A stretch of DNA of 64,000 nt from an uncultured Prevotellaceae bacterium (GTDB taxonomy: Bacteria; Bacteroidota; Bacteroidia; Bacteroidales; Muribaculaceae), in assembly GCA_900316835.1 (NCBI GenBank), contig ONEL01000009.1:62001-126000 (forward strand). Direction: 5' to 3'. Positions 1 through 10,700 of the stretch are shown piece by piece. A program made the position numbers and the translations under genes. Under the pieces are notes generated by a model. It saw only the letters and a program-made list of their open reading frames with translations. It was not told the origin of the DNA and made no database searches. Position 1 is the stretch's first letter. Each line of letters opens with the position of its first letter.

Positions 1-1
1 C

Positions 2-2617
2 GGCATCATCGAGGATGTGGTTCTCAACCACAAGGATGCCAAGGCTCAAGACGGCGAGGGATATCTCACTTTCCAGGATGAGACAGCGGGAAGCTATAGC
101 ATTACCTGGGACAACGTCAACTACACAGGCATCGTGAGCAACGATGATGTGACCGGTGGCGGTGGAAACCCCGACACCGGCGAGGGATTTGATGGAGCTC
201 GCGACCTTGACCACACTAATGCCCGCGTGCAGCAAAACTGTATCACCTATCAGCACTTCTTGCTCGACTCGCTGGGATATGTGGGCTTCCGCCTCGACAT
301 GACTAAGGGCTACGCTCCACAGTACACCGGTAAGTATAACGCCGCCACTAACCCCATGTTCTCGGTGGGTGAATACTTTGATGGCAATACCGATCTCTTG
401 AAACAGTGGATTAACGGAACTGCTGTTAATGGTGTAATACAAAGCGCCACTTTCGACTTTGCACTCAAGTTTGCCATCAACGACGCCTTCGGCGGTGGCA
501 ACTGGAATAGCCTCGACATGGCAGGCCTCATCGCCGATGAGAATTACAAACGCTATGCCGTTACATTTGTCGACAATCACGACACCAACCGCGACCACAA
601 CAAGTGTGGTGGCAATATTGAGGCTGCCAATGCTTTCATCCTTGCCATGCCTGGCACACCTTGCATCTTCAGCTTGCACTATGAGGACTACAAAGACGCT
701 ATCACCAACATGATTAAGGGTCGTCGCGCCGCCGGCGTGACTAACATGAGCAGTTGCACCAGCGAGAAGGTGAACGGCGGTATCATCTTCACCACCACAG
801 GCTCGGTGGGACAAGTGATGGTAAGACTAGGCTCGGCAGCGTCGAGCGCTCCCAGCGCATCGCAATATCAGCTCGTGCAGAAGGGCACTAACTATGCCTT
901 CTACATCACCAAGGGCATTGACTGGGAAAATAGCGAGAAAATAGGCAAAATTGTAGGCTTCCCAGTAATTGATAAGGCGAGCGGAATCTATGCCAACTCG
1001 GTTACCGTAACCATCAAGCCCTCGATGGCCAACACCAAGCTTGTTTACACCACCGATGGCACTACCCCCACTACCTCAAGCACTCAAATCGCTACCGCCA
1101 CCACCCTCACCTTCACCGAGAACACCACCCTCAAGGTGGGTGTGCTCATGGATGGCGAAGTGAGTGGCGTGGTAACTCGCAACTACATCATTAGTGATGC
1201 CGACGCTACTCACATCACAGTGCATGTAAAAGCTCCTAACACCGACGACACCTACATCTATGCGTGGGACGGCGGTGGTGGCGCTCTCACCGACGAGTGG
1301 CCTGGTACCAAGATGACACAGAAGCGCACCGTGGGCGGTACCGAGTTCTTGTACTACACATTTGACAAGCCAAGTGCCGACTATGCTATCAACTTCCTTA
1401 TCAACCAGGGCGATGATGAGACCAAAACTCAAGACATTACCGAGGTTGCCGGCGACGTGTTCTACACCTTCAGCGATGGCGAGGCTCGCGACTTGAGCAA
1501 CATCTATCTAGCCGAGCTCTACAATCCATTTGTGTGCATCGACAAGCCCAGTGGTAACCTGCCTGCCAACAAGAAGGTTTACATCAACGCCAGCTATGCC
1601 GACGCTACTATCGTCTACACTACCGATGGTACCACTCCCACTGCCTCCAGCGACCGTGCCACCGGCATGAAGGAATTGCAATTCACCCAAGGTCAGGAGG
1701 TGACCGTCAAGGCAGGTGTGCTTGTCGGCGACAATGTAAAAGCTATTGTCAGTCGCGACTACACCGTCACAGCTGCCTCTAGCAGCAACGACAATGCAGG
1801 TGGCACCACCAGCACTGGCGTGACCATCTACTGCAAAGCCGCCACAGCCCCCTACCTCTACTCATGGCAAGACGGCGGTGGCGAGCACAATGGTCCATGG
1901 CCAGGAACTCAAATGACAGCAACAACAACCATTGACGGTGAGTTGTGGTGGACCCACACCTATGATGTAAGCCCCATCAACATCATCTTTAACAATGGTA
2001 ATGGTGCGCAAACAATCGACATCAAGGGGCTCACTACCGACAGCTACTTTGAATATAACGGAACCACTAGCGCTACCAATGTCACCTCGCAGCATACCGA
2101 CATGCCCGACGCCGACATACCATCGTGCGCAACATGGGTAAACAATGACTTGTTCATCTACTTTGAGGCCGACCAGTACTACGAGCCTTACACCTGGATA
2201 TGGAATGACAACACCAATTTCACTGGTGGCGCTTGGCCTGGTTCAGCTCTCATCGACGTGGCTGGTGTAGCACCCAGTGGCAAGAACATCTATCGCTGGA
2301 GCTACGGCAACGTGCCCACCACACTGCCCAACGGCATTCTATTTAGCAATCATGGTGTGCCACAAACTAGCGACTTCCTCCTTGTTAATGGTGGCTACTA
2401 CACCGAGCAGGGGCTACTTGGCACAGTTGCTCAACCCAGTGCTGTTGCTGGCGACGTGAATGGCGATGGTGAATGCACCGGTAGCGACGTAACCGCTCTC
2501 TACAACTTTATTCTCTATAATGACTCCAACGCAATCGTCAACGGTGATCAAAACGGCGATGGCTCTATCACGGGCAGCGACGTTACAGCAGTCTACAACA
2601 TAATCTTGGGACTGTAA
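2..2617 (+). CDS. GH13 alpha-amylase with dockerin-like C-terminus (5' truncated by window edge)
   Basis: Starch-degrading alpha-amylase, secreted or surface-exposed; the N-terminus and signal peptide lie before base 1. The reading frame is open from base 2, and the GTG at 17 is internal because it sits inside GH13 region I (IEDVVLNH). Other catalytic motifs are visible: GFRLDMTKG with the nucleophile Asp near base 295, SVGEYFD with the acid/base Glu near 370, and FVDNHDT near 575. After the barrel come two chitobiase-C-like modules (YTTDGTTPT, about 1010-1190 and 1545-1770), three starch-binding CBM26-like modules (W-rich, PWPGTQMT type; about 1210-1480, 1825-2070 and 2140-2430), and a two-loop dockerin-like domain (DVNGDG, DQNGDG) at about 2450-2614. 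It has no T9SS tail. It parallels the amylase at 7726-12189 on the other strand. Family call certain; subfamily (GH13_6/7-like) is inferred. Confidence 0.93.
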   Translation, partial: GIIEDVVLNHKDAKAQDGEGYLTFQDETAGSYSITWDNVNYTGIVSNDDVTGGGGNPDTGEGFDGARDLDHTNARVQQNCITYQHFLLDSLGYVGFRLDMTKGYAPQYTGKYNAATNPMFSVGEYFDGNTDLLKQWINGTAVNGVIQSATFDFALKFAINDAFGGGNWNSLDMAGLIADENYKRYAVTFVDNHDTNRDHNKCGGNIEAANAFILAMPGTPCIFSLHYEDYKDAITNMIKGRRAAGVTNMSSCTSEKVNGGIIFTTTGSVGQVMVRLGSAASSAPSASQYQLVQKGTNYAFYITKGIDWENSEKIGKIVGFPVIDKASGIYANSVTVTIKPSMANTKLVYTTDGTTPTTSSTQIATATTLTFTENTTLKVGVLMDGEVSGVVTRNYIISDADATHITVHVKAPNTDDTYIYAWDGGGGALTDEWPGTKMTQKRTVGGTEFLYYTFDKPSADYAINFLINQGDDETKTQDITEVAGDVFYTFSDGEARDLSNIYLAELYNPFVCIDKPSGNLPANKKVYINASYADATIVYTTDGTTPTASSDRATGMKELQFTQGQEVTVKAGVLVGDNVKAIVSRDYTVTAASSSNDNAGGTTSTGVTIYCKAATAPYLYSWQDGGGEHNGPWPGTQMTATTTIDGELWWTHTYDVSPINIIFNNGNGAQTIDIKGLTTDSYFEYNGTTSATNVTSQHTDMPDADIPSCATWVNNDLFIYFEADQYYEPYTWIWNDNTNFTGGAWPGSALIDVAGVAPSGKNIYRWSYGNVPTTLPNGILFSNHGVPQTSDFLLVNGGYYTEQGLLGTVAQPSAVAGDVNGDGECTGSDVTALYNFILYNDSNAIVNGDQNGDGSITGSDVTAVYNIILGL

Positions 2618-2752
2618 TCACCCTTGCATTTAATTTAATACTAAAACACTTTCAGCACGGCTTCGCTTCAATTACATGACGCGAGGTCGTGTTGTTTTGT
2701 GCCTGTCACCTAAAATCGCAAGGCAAAATTTGCACATTTCGCAAGGTGTTAC

Positions 2753-2760
2753 TATTTTTG
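2753..2760 (+). promoter_or_regulatory. Bacteroidota -7 box TATTTTTG for the lipoprotein/ispA-type operon
   Basis: TATTTTTG matches the Bacteroidota TAnnTTTG -7 element and lies 30 bases before the ATG at 2791. Confidence 0.55.
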
Positions 2761-2790
2761 CATGCATTAATAAAACTCTATTAGCACTTT

Positions 2791-3195
2791 ATGACAAGAA
2801 ATTATTTTAACATTATAATAGCTCTACTTGTCGCTCTTGCGTTAACCACAGCTTGCGCATCAAAGAATGGCAGCGAGGATACCAAAGCACTCACTCAGAA
2901 AGCTATCGCCACTGCCACCAAGGCTGCTAAAGCAGTAGTGGAAACTAATCATAGCGACACTCTTGCCATGCAAAATGCCATACTTGAAGCCAAGGCAATG
3001 CAAGCTGAGTTTCAAGTGACGGGCGACACGTCAGTCATCAACAGCTACAACCGCGCTTTCAAGAAATATTTGCAAGAAAACGATCCCGGTCTCGCTAAAG
3101 AAATGTTCATTGAGCGCCCAAAAGACCTGCCCAAAGATGAACAGTGGGACGAATTTGAGCAACTTGTAAAAGTCACCAACCCCCAAGAACAATAG
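2791..3195 (+). CDS. small hypothetical lipoprotein
   Basis: 134 residues. The N-terminus is a hydrophobic signal ending in a lipobox-like LTTAC (Cys at residue 22), so the product is probably a lipidated envelope protein. The remainder is helical and charged with no motif I recognise. It is first in a same-strand run with the polyprenyl synthase (7-bp gap), tatD and the CotH protein, and has its own promoter-like sequence. No function can be assigned. Confidence 0.75.
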   Translation: MTRNYFNIIIALLVALALTTACASKNGSEDTKALTQKAIATATKAAKAVVETNHSDTLAMQNAILEAKAMQAEFQVTGDTSVINSYNRAFKKYLQENDPGLAKEMFIERPKDLPKDEQWDEFEQLVKVTNPQEQ

Positions 3196-3202
3196 TGTAC
3201 AA

Positions 3203-4177
3203 ATGCATAACTACAACTACTACCTAAACCTCATCAACGAGGCTATTACCGCGATAAAATATCCAGAGCAACCGGCACAGCTATATGCTCCAATTGCCTA
3301 CACCATGGCACTGGGTGGCAAGCGCATTAGACCCGTGCTCACTCTCATGACGTGCGAAGCCATGGGTGGTGACACCAGCAAGGCCATCAATGCCGCCTTG
3401 GGCATTGAGATGTTTCACAACTTCACACTCCTGCACGACGACGTTATGGATCGCGCTCTCGTGCGTCGTGGCAAGCCCACCGTCCACACTCGGTGGAACG
3501 ACAACGTGGCAATCCTCAGCGGTGACGCTATGCTAACCATCGCCACACAGATAGTTTCAAGGGTTGACGATGACATTCTGCGCCCCATGCTCGACTTGTT
3601 CAACACTACCGCCATGGAAATCTATGAAGGTCAGCAGTGGGACATGGATTTTGAGCAACGCAACGATGTTACTGTTGAAGAATATATTAACATGATACGC
3701 CTCAAGACGTCGGTGCTGCTGGGGTGCGCATGCAAGGCGGGAGCTATCGTAGCTCATGCTAGCGACAAAAATGCCGCCACCATCTACGACATGGCTGTGA
3801 ACTTGGGGCTGGCTTTCCAGTTGCAAGATGACTACCTCGACGTGTGGGGCGACCCTGCCACCTTTGGCAAAGAGACTGGTGGTGATATAGCCAACAACAA
3901 GAAGACCTTCCTGCTCATCAACGCCATGAATCTCGCCACCGGCAACGATGCCACCGAGCTTGAGCAATGGCTAAATATCGACCCCTCGTTCAAGATGCAG
4001 AAAATTCAGGCTGTAACGGCCCTCTATGAACGCTTGGGGCTTAAAGATCTTGCCCGCAAAGCAATAGAGGACTACTCTGAGCGTGCTCTAGCCTTGTTGC
4101 GCCAGGTGGAGATGAGCCACGAGGCAAGACAAGCCTTTGAGAACCTTATCACCAGCCTTGTCAATCGCGAAAAATAA
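3203..4177 (+). CDS. polyprenyl diphosphate synthase (trans-isoprenyl, IspA/IspB family)
   Basis: Condenses isopentenyl diphosphate with allylic diphosphates to make linear isoprenoid diphosphates in the cytosol. It has 324 residues, normal for the family. First aspartate-rich motif DDVMD at residues 79-83 followed by RRGKPT; second motif DDYLD at 209-213 preceded by FQLQ; GGKRIRP near residue 40 binds diphosphate. The residue five before the first motif is Phe74, an aromatic that in this family usually limits chain length (farnesyl/geranylgeranyl), so a short product is inferred. Starts 7 bp after the lipoprotein gene and precedes tatD by 17 bp. Confidence 0.95.
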   Translation: MHNYNYYLNLINEAITAIKYPEQPAQLYAPIAYTMALGGKRIRPVLTLMTCEAMGGDTSKAINAALGIEMFHNFTLLHDDVMDRALVRRGKPTVHTRWNDNVAILSGDAMLTIATQIVSRVDDDILRPMLDLFNTTAMEIYEGQQWDMDFEQRNDVTVEEYINMIRLKTSVLLGCACKAGAIVAHASDKNAATIYDMAVNLGLAFQLQDDYLDVWGDPATFGKETGGDIANNKKTFLLINAMNLATGNDATELEQWLNIDPSFKMQKIQAVTALYERLGLKDLARKAIEDYSERALALLRQVEMSHEARQAFENLITSLVNREK

Positions 4178-4194
4178 TATCACACATCGTCACC

Positions 4195-4968
4195 ATGATC
4201 GACTCGCATAGTCACATCTATTGCAACGACTTCGACACCGACCGCGACGAAGTAATCGCTCGCGCGCGACAGGCGGGAGTCAGGCATATTGTGTTGCCCA
4301 ACGAGAACCTAGCCAGCGTGGCGCAACTGGTAGCGGTGCGCGAAGCTTACCCGCAATATATTTCCATAGCTCTGGGGTTGCACCCCGAGGATGTGGATGG
4401 TGATTTTGAGACGCATCTCGCCACCATGCGTCCCCTGCTTGACAACCTGCACCCCGTGGCAGTGGGTGAAATAGGTATCGACCTGTACTGGGACACCATA
4501 TGGCGTGAGCAACAGATGCAGGCGCTCGACACACAACTGCACTGGTGCAAGGAGCTCAACATCCCCTTCATTATCCACTGTCGCAACGCTCTCGACGAGA
4601 TACTGAACGTGATGGACAACTTTGGCGAGCCATTGCCACAAGGAGTGTTCCACAGCTTCACCGGCACCGCGCAAGAAGTGGATGAGGTGCGAAAACGTGG
4701 CGACTTTTACTTTGGCGTTAATGGCATTGTCACTTTCAAGAAAAGCGAGGTCAAGGACATCCTGCCAGTGGTGGGGCTTGAAAGACTGCTATTGGAAACC
4801 GACTCGCCCTACCTTGCACCGGTGCCCAACCGTGGCAAGCGCAACGAGAGTGCCAACCTACCCCACATTTGCCACTTTGTCGCCGAGCATCTGGGCGTGA
4901 GTACCGAAACAGTGTCGGCTACTACCGACCTCAACGCAATCACCCTTTTTAAACTAAACTTATCGTAA
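4195..4968 (+). CDS. tatD: TatD-family metal-dependent hydrolase
   Basis: 257 residues, full length for the TatD/YcfH family of cytosolic DNases and amidohydrolase-fold enzymes. Metal ligands are visible: HSH at residues 5-7, Glu92 in GEIGIDLY, His128 in FIIHCR, His153 in FHSF and Asp203 in ETDSPYLAP. Physiological substrate is not readable from sequence; family members have 3'-5' DNase or D-aminoacyl-tRNA deacylase activity. Lies between the polyprenyl synthase and the CotH gene in a tight same-strand group. Confidence 0.95.
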   Translation: MIDSHSHIYCNDFDTDRDEVIARARQAGVRHIVLPNENLASVAQLVAVREAYPQYISIALGLHPEDVDGDFETHLATMRPLLDNLHPVAVGEIGIDLYWDTIWREQQMQALDTQLHWCKELNIPFIIHCRNALDEILNVMDNFGEPLPQGVFHSFTGTAQEVDEVRKRGDFYFGVNGIVTFKKSEVKDILPVVGLERLLLETDSPYLAPVPNRGKRNESANLPHICHFVAEHLGVSTETVSATTDLNAITLFKLNLS

Positions 4969-4986
4969 ATCACAAGACACACCATC

Positions 4987-7092
4987 ATGTCACTGAAAAA
5001 CACTCTATCGTGGCTCCTGCTGTTGCTATTTACCGCAATGAATGCCAGTGCTCTCGACATCCCGCAAGGAACTTTCTACTTCGACAACTCTCTCACTCGC
5101 TACACGACAGTGAAATTTGTATACGGCAGCTACTCTAACCCTGAGAGCTATGTCATCACCATGACCCACGAGGGCAATGACCTGTGGAGTATCACTATTC
5201 CCGAAAGGGTGACAGGAATGTACCGCTACACATTTGCCGAGACTTCGCTCAGCGATGGCCTCCACAACGAGACGTTCCCCAACCTCAAGGACTACATCAC
5301 CAACACCCTGGGTGAGAAACGCACCGCGACTTGCGATCTTGCCATTCCAGTGGGGTGGATTTTCACGCCCTCCAACGGCAACAACTGGGCTGCAGGCTCA
5401 TGGAAACGTCCCGCTGGCGAACCAGCCTACTCAGGGACCCTGCCAGTGCTATTTATCGACACCGAGAACTCACAACCCATCACCTCTAAGGACGAATATA
5501 TCTATGCCTACTACTACATCGACAACATGGGCATCGACGGCATTGAAAACGTGGGGTCGAAAGACGCGCCACAACTCATGGAAATACGCGGACGTGGCAA
5601 CTACACTTGGAGCAGCTTCGACAAGAAACCCTATCGTCTCAAGCTCGACACTAAGCAACCGCTGCTAGGCATGAAACGTAGCAAGCACTGGGCACTCATG
5701 AGCAATGCCGACGACAACTTGAGCGGACTGCGCAACACCGTGGGATATGAACTAAGCCGCATGGTGGGACTGGCATGGACACCAAGCGAGCGCCCCGTGG
5801 AAGTGGTGCTCAACGGCGACTACATAGGGCTCTACATGCTCACCGAGAACATTCGTGTGGATGTGGACCGCGTGAATATCACCGAGCAAACCGACTACGA
5901 CACCAACCCATTCAACATCAGTGGCGGATGGCTAGTAGAAATCGACAACTACATGGAAGACGAGCAGGTACGCACTGTCGAGGGCAATGGACTGAACATC
6001 TATTCCACCTACAAGTCGCCCGAGCTGCTCAGCAATGAGCAACGCACCTATCTCACTAACCTTATCAACGTCACTAATGCCGCCATCTATGTCAACGACA
6101 AGGAGAACAACTCATGGGAACAATATATCGACCCCGACACGCTTGCATGCTTCTATCTGGTGCAGGAACTGCTCGACGACACCGAGTCGTTCCATGGTAG
6201 CTGCTACTGGCACAAGGAACGAGGCAGCGACACAAGAATCATGTTTGGACCAGTGTGGGACTTCGGCAACGCCTACCACCGCAGCATAGGTCGTTTCATC
6301 TACGACCGTCCCGCCTTCACACAGACGTGGATTGGCGAAATTGCCAAGTTCCCCCATTTTCAGGAAATAGTAAAGAAGCACTGGTATCGCTTTGTACGTG
6401 AAAACTATAGCAAGATTAATGAGTTTATCGACAACCACATCGACCACATTTACTATGCCATCCTCGCCGATGCCGAGCGATGGCCACAATATAGCAATGC
6501 CGACGTGCTTAACGACCGCGACGTGTTCAAGAATAATTTCAACCTCAAGTACCAGTGGCTCATGGAGCAGTGGGGAGCGCCCACCATTGTGGAAGGCGAC
6601 GTAAATGGCGACGGGGAGTGCACGGCAAGCGACGTTACCGCACTCTACAACTACATTCTCTACAATGACCGGAGCGCGCTGGTCAATGGTGACCAAAATG
6701 GCGACGGCAACATCACTGCCAGCGATGTCACAGCAGTATATAACATCATCTTGGGGCTGGAAAGCACTACCGACCCCGAGACCGATTTCGTGATTAACGT
6801 CATGGCCGACGTGGCACCACACCTCTACTCGTGGGTGTACTACGACGGCGACAACCACATCCTCAACGGCGACTGGCCCGGCGAGATAATGACGCAAACT
6901 CACACCACAGCCGACGGCAACACCTGGTGGACTCAACGCATCCACAGCGACCAGCCCACCATCAACATAATATTTAACGCTGGCAGTAGCCGCAACCAAA
7001 CCAGCGACATCAATGGTCTGCCACCAGGCAACCACTACTTCATCTACGACGGCGACAGCACCTTCCAGGATATTACCGAGCAGTATAAGTAG
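4987..7092 (+). CDS. secreted CotH-kinase protein with internal dockerin-like and C-terminal starch-binding-like modules
   Basis: 701 residues with an N-terminal signal peptide ending near SALD. A beta domain (about 24-95) resembles starch-binding/esterase N-domains. Residues about 150-500 are a CotH kinase domain: GRGNYTW, KKPYRLKL, KHWALMSNADD, RNTVGYELSR, GDYIGLYMLTENI and a late GPVWDFGNAY. CotH kinases phosphorylate exported proteins in spore formers; in Bacteroidota they are common secreted proteins of unknown target. A dockerin-like pair (DVNGDG, DQNGDG) follows at about 537-595, then a W-rich CBM26-like module at 602-700 similar to those in the two amylases. The dockerin is internal here, unlike in the amylase at the window start. 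Confidence 0.9.
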   Translation: MSLKNTLSWLLLLLFTAMNASALDIPQGTFYFDNSLTRYTTVKFVYGSYSNPESYVITMTHEGNDLWSITIPERVTGMYRYTFAETSLSDGLHNETFPNLKDYITNTLGEKRTATCDLAIPVGWIFTPSNGNNWAAGSWKRPAGEPAYSGTLPVLFIDTENSQPITSKDEYIYAYYYIDNMGIDGIENVGSKDAPQLMEIRGRGNYTWSSFDKKPYRLKLDTKQPLLGMKRSKHWALMSNADDNLSGLRNTVGYELSRMVGLAWTPSERPVEVVLNGDYIGLYMLTENIRVDVDRVNITEQTDYDTNPFNISGGWLVEIDNYMEDEQVRTVEGNGLNIYSTYKSPELLSNEQRTYLTNLINVTNAAIYVNDKENNSWEQYIDPDTLACFYLVQELLDDTESFHGSCYWHKERGSDTRIMFGPVWDFGNAYHRSIGRFIYDRPAFTQTWIGEIAKFPHFQEIVKKHWYRFVRENYSKINEFIDNHIDHIYYAILADAERWPQYSNADVLNDRDVFKNNFNLKYQWLMEQWGAPTIVEGDVNGDGECTASDVTALYNYILYNDRSALVNGDQNGDGNITASDVTAVYNIILGLESTTDPETDFVINVMADVAPHLYSWVYYDGDNHILNGDWPGEIMTQTHTTADGNTWWTQRIHSDQPTINIIFNAGSSRNQTSDINGLPPGNHYFIYDGDSTFQDITEQYK

Positions 7093-7163
7093 ATGGTGGC
7101 TAATGGTGTTAGTAAAACTTTTTATATTAACATAAACAAGACTAAAAAAACAGAAAGAAAATT

Positions 7164-7496
7164 ATGGAATTTGATTGGGCCGAAGAACTGCATTGCGCAG
7201 TAACAGTGTGCGACACCGAGGGCACTGTAGTGTACATGAACAAGAAGTCGCGCGAAACATTTAACCGCGATGGCAAGTCGATGGTGGGGCAAAACCTCTT
7301 TCCCTGCCACAAGGAGCGCTCGCAGCAAATGATTAGGCACATGATGGAAACCGACACCATCAATGCCTACACCATCAGCAAGCAAGGACAGCGCAAAATG
7401 ATTTACCAAACTCCCTGGAAACGCGACGGCCGTGTGGCAGGAATGGTTGAAATCTCGATGGTAATCCCCGAGGAAATGCCACACTATCAGCGCTAA
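7164..7496 (+). CDS. small stand-alone PAS-domain protein
   Basis: 110 residues, essentially one PAS fold: AVTVCDTEGTVVYMN, then a helical GQNLFPCHKERS segment and TPWKRDGRVAGMVEIS as the last strands. No kinase, GGDEF or DNA-binding domain is attached, and there is no signal peptide, so it should be a cytosolic sensor module acting through a partner. Preceded by a GAAAGAAAATT stretch. Not obviously co-transcribed with the CotH gene 71 bp upstream. Confidence 0.85.
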   Translation: MEFDWAEELHCAVTVCDTEGTVVYMNKKSRETFNRDGKSMVGQNLFPCHKERSQQMIRHMMETDTINAYTISKQGQRKMIYQTPWKRDGRVAGMVEISMVIPEEMPHYQR

Positions 7497-7589
7497 AAGC
7501 TCTTGATTGTTGCTGGGGGGAGTTATCGTTAATTTCAAACTTTTGCAGCCGTCTCAGTTACACCCATAGTACCCCAGCCAGGGAGCGGG

Positions 7590-7640
7590 GAAAAAACAAA
7601 GTGGATTGCACCCGTCGTGGGGCAATCCACTTTGTCTTCA
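7590..7640. terminator. bidirectional intrinsic terminator
   Basis: Arms CAAAGTGGATTGC and GCAATCCACTTTG surround a short loop. On the minus strand the hairpin is followed by a T-run, which suits the amylase gene ending at 7726; the plus strand has a weaker T tract. Confidence 0.75.
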
Positions 7641-7725
7641 ACATGCCATGACTTCTCTATCGCTTATGGAGCCATGCCATGTCTCGGCCAGAGACACCAG
7701 CCGAGAGAAGGTTGATATTGACGTT

Positions 7726-10700
7726 TTACTTAATCATCTTGCTCGCTGAGCGACTGCCGTCGCTGTACTCGCGCACCACAATGTTCACGCCCTGGAACGG
7801 ACGATCGCTCTCAATACCATTGAGGTTGAAATAGATAGTGCGCACCAGCTCACGCTCGGCTGTCACTTTCTCGATGGGGGTAACAGTCGCATCGCTAAGT
7901 TCCTCGGCGCTCACGATGGCAATCTCCCACTGGCTCGACACAGGGTCGTCGGTGGCAACAGCGATGCCCGAGTTGCCCGCCATGAGGCGAGGAGCTCCTT
8001 GAGCTTGTGACTTGCGCTTGATAATCACAGTGAGGCGATACATAGTCAGGTCGGTTAGAGCAGTTTGGTCATCACGATAGCTATTGTCGCTCGACACTGC
8101 CACAGCACCATGCACAGTGTTAGTAGCCTGCTGATTGTTAGCTTCAGGATTCAGAGGCATGTAGAACTTGCCATCATGGTAAACAGCCCACTCAATGGTA
8201 GCATACTCCTGAGCCTTAGGCTCTACAAAGTAGTAATCGCTGTTGGCACCAGTATTAAAGTTGGCGGTGACATACTTGTTGGGCTCAAAGGCAGTAGCGT
8301 TAGCCACTGGTAACGGATTGGCATCGAGAGTTATGGTTGGATTGGTCACATCGGTCACAGTGCCCACGATGGTTTGAGCCAGCAATGTCTTGTTGTTGAA
8401 AGCTGTGATGTTGTCGCCAGTGGTCACCTGCTGTGGCAATTTAAACTCAATCCAGTTGCTTTGGTTGTATTTCCAATCGGCGATGGTGTGGTGCACTGGC
8501 TTGCCCTCGGTATTGCGCGACATGTCGATGGCCTCGCCGTCGCCGTCCTTGACGATGATGCTCTTGCCATCGGCCGAGAGAAGAACCGAGGTGAGGTCGT
8601 TGCTCAAGGTGAACTTTTGGCCTTTGATAGCAGCGCCATTCTTGAGCATCTCCTTGAGGCTCATCAGGTTGCCTGTCACTGTGCCCTGGTAGCCGGCAGT
8701 AGTGTAGTAGCCGCCGTTCACGAAGTCGAAAGTGCCGGTCTGCGACGCGCCCTTGTTGCTGAAGATGATATTGCTTGGAGCGACGCCGGCGGGATAGGTC
8801 CAGCGATAAACGGTGTTGCCGTTGGCAGCTGTACCCACCACTTCAACCAGTGCCTCGCCTGGCCAGCCATGCTCGCCATAGGTCTTTGTGCTGCTGTAAA
8901 CCCAAGCATAGGGTGAGCCGTAGCTGCTGTTCTCGAAGTAGAAGTACAGTTCCTCGCTCACCGGCGTTGCCATCGAGGTGATGGTGGCATCGTCATCAAA
9001 TTCCTGCTGTGGTACATCGGGGTACTTCAAGTTGGAGAAATTAACTTCGTTTGAACGTTGAACATGGTCATTCCAGTCTTGACCATCATCATAGTAGTAT
9101 CCGCCCTTTGTATACGTGGTGTTTGCATAAGCCCATTGCTCGTCAAGATTGTTGGGATCCTTGCGTTTGAAGCAAATGTTGGTTCCCTCTCCAACTGTAG
9201 TTTCGTTGTTATACCACAAGTAGATTGGATTACCACCATTGGTCCCACCAATCTTTGACATAGACAGGTTATCACCCACGCCATTAACGTAAATTTGCAT
9301 CACAGCACCAGCATCAGCCCATTTGTTTAAACTTGGCTCAAAGAGCAAGTAAGACTTGTGGCTGGTGAGGCCGGTGACATTCAAATAATAGTTGCTGCCG
9401 TTGTAAATTATATAGGCATCGCCCGAGATGTTGGTAATATCCTCGGTTTGGCTGCCACTGCCGTTATTGAGAATAATGCTGCAAGAGTTCAGGCCCTCGA
9501 ATGATGCGTAATACCAGGTGTAGCCATCGGCATCGGTGACAGTTTTCTTGAGTTGCTTGCCACCCCATTCGGTGTAGTCGCTACTTGGTGCAGCACCATT
9601 GGTGTTAAAGACATAGAGGTTTGGCGCACTCTCGGCGCGCACAAACACCCTTGTGCCATTGAATGTGGTTTCGCCGGCTCCATTCTCCACATAGTAGCTT
9701 CGTGCCACTTGGTTGATAATCTCGCCGTCCTTCACGATTGCGGCGCGCAGATAGTGGTTGCCGGTGGTGTTGAAGGTGACGGTGGCGCCACTGGCGATGG
9801 TAGCACTGCTAGTGGTGGGCTCGGTGCCGTCGGTGGTGTATACGATAGTCGCCGCGCCATAGGATGAAGTGATAGTTGCCGTCACGCCTCCCTGGTAGGT
9901 GCCGGTGCCCTTGTCGATTGAGAGCGAGGGGTTCTCTACCATTGGCATGTAGGTGTTGGTCACATCGTTGGGTTGACCATCTTGCACGGTGTAGAACACA
10001 TCGCTGGTGATACCGGTGATGTCGGGAGTTTGGCTACCGTCCCAGTTGATGATGAGGTTAACGGGCACGGCCGGTTTGTCCATCTGCACGTGCCACCAGT
10101 CAATGCCACCCACTTTCACTTGCTCAGTGGCATGGGTGCCACCCCACTCGCCCAGAGGCTTGTGGGTGCCGTTCTCGTCGTCATAATATACGTAGAAGTT
10201 GGGTGCGTTGTCGTCCTTGACATAGAAGTTAATCTTGTCGCTTGTGGTGGCGGTCTTCACATACTGGCGAGTGACAATAGAACTTGTAGGAACAGCGCCA
10301 TCCACCAGCACGCCCACCTTGAGGGTGATGTTGTCGGTGAAGTTGAGAGTGGTATTCTCGGTGATGGTAGCGTCGCCGGCCTGTGGGTCTTGACCGTTGG
10401 TGGTGTAAACCAGTGTGCATCCTTCGCTCGAGGGGTAAACGTTCACAATCATCGAGCCGCTAAAGGTGCAACTGTTGCGGTCGATAACGGGGTAACCGTT
10501 GATAAGGCTCTTCTTGGTGTTGCCCTCAATTTGGTCGTAAAGAGAGCTGGTGATGCTGTAGCGTGCCACGCGCTTGCCGTTGCTATCGGCTGTGCTCTCC
10601 CACACTGTGGTGAATCCACTGGGAACACCTTGATCGGTTGCGTCGCCCAGCTGGAAGCACACTTGACCGTGAGTTCCGGTGACTACCCACTGAATGCCAT

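Noticed and set aside
17..19. GTG as start of the first amylase
   Set aside because: It is inside the conserved GH13 region I, and the frame is open upstream to the window edge.
6112..7035. 307-codon minus-strand ORF
   Set aside because: Antisense to the CotH kinase and dockerin region, whose motifs are plainly on the plus strand.
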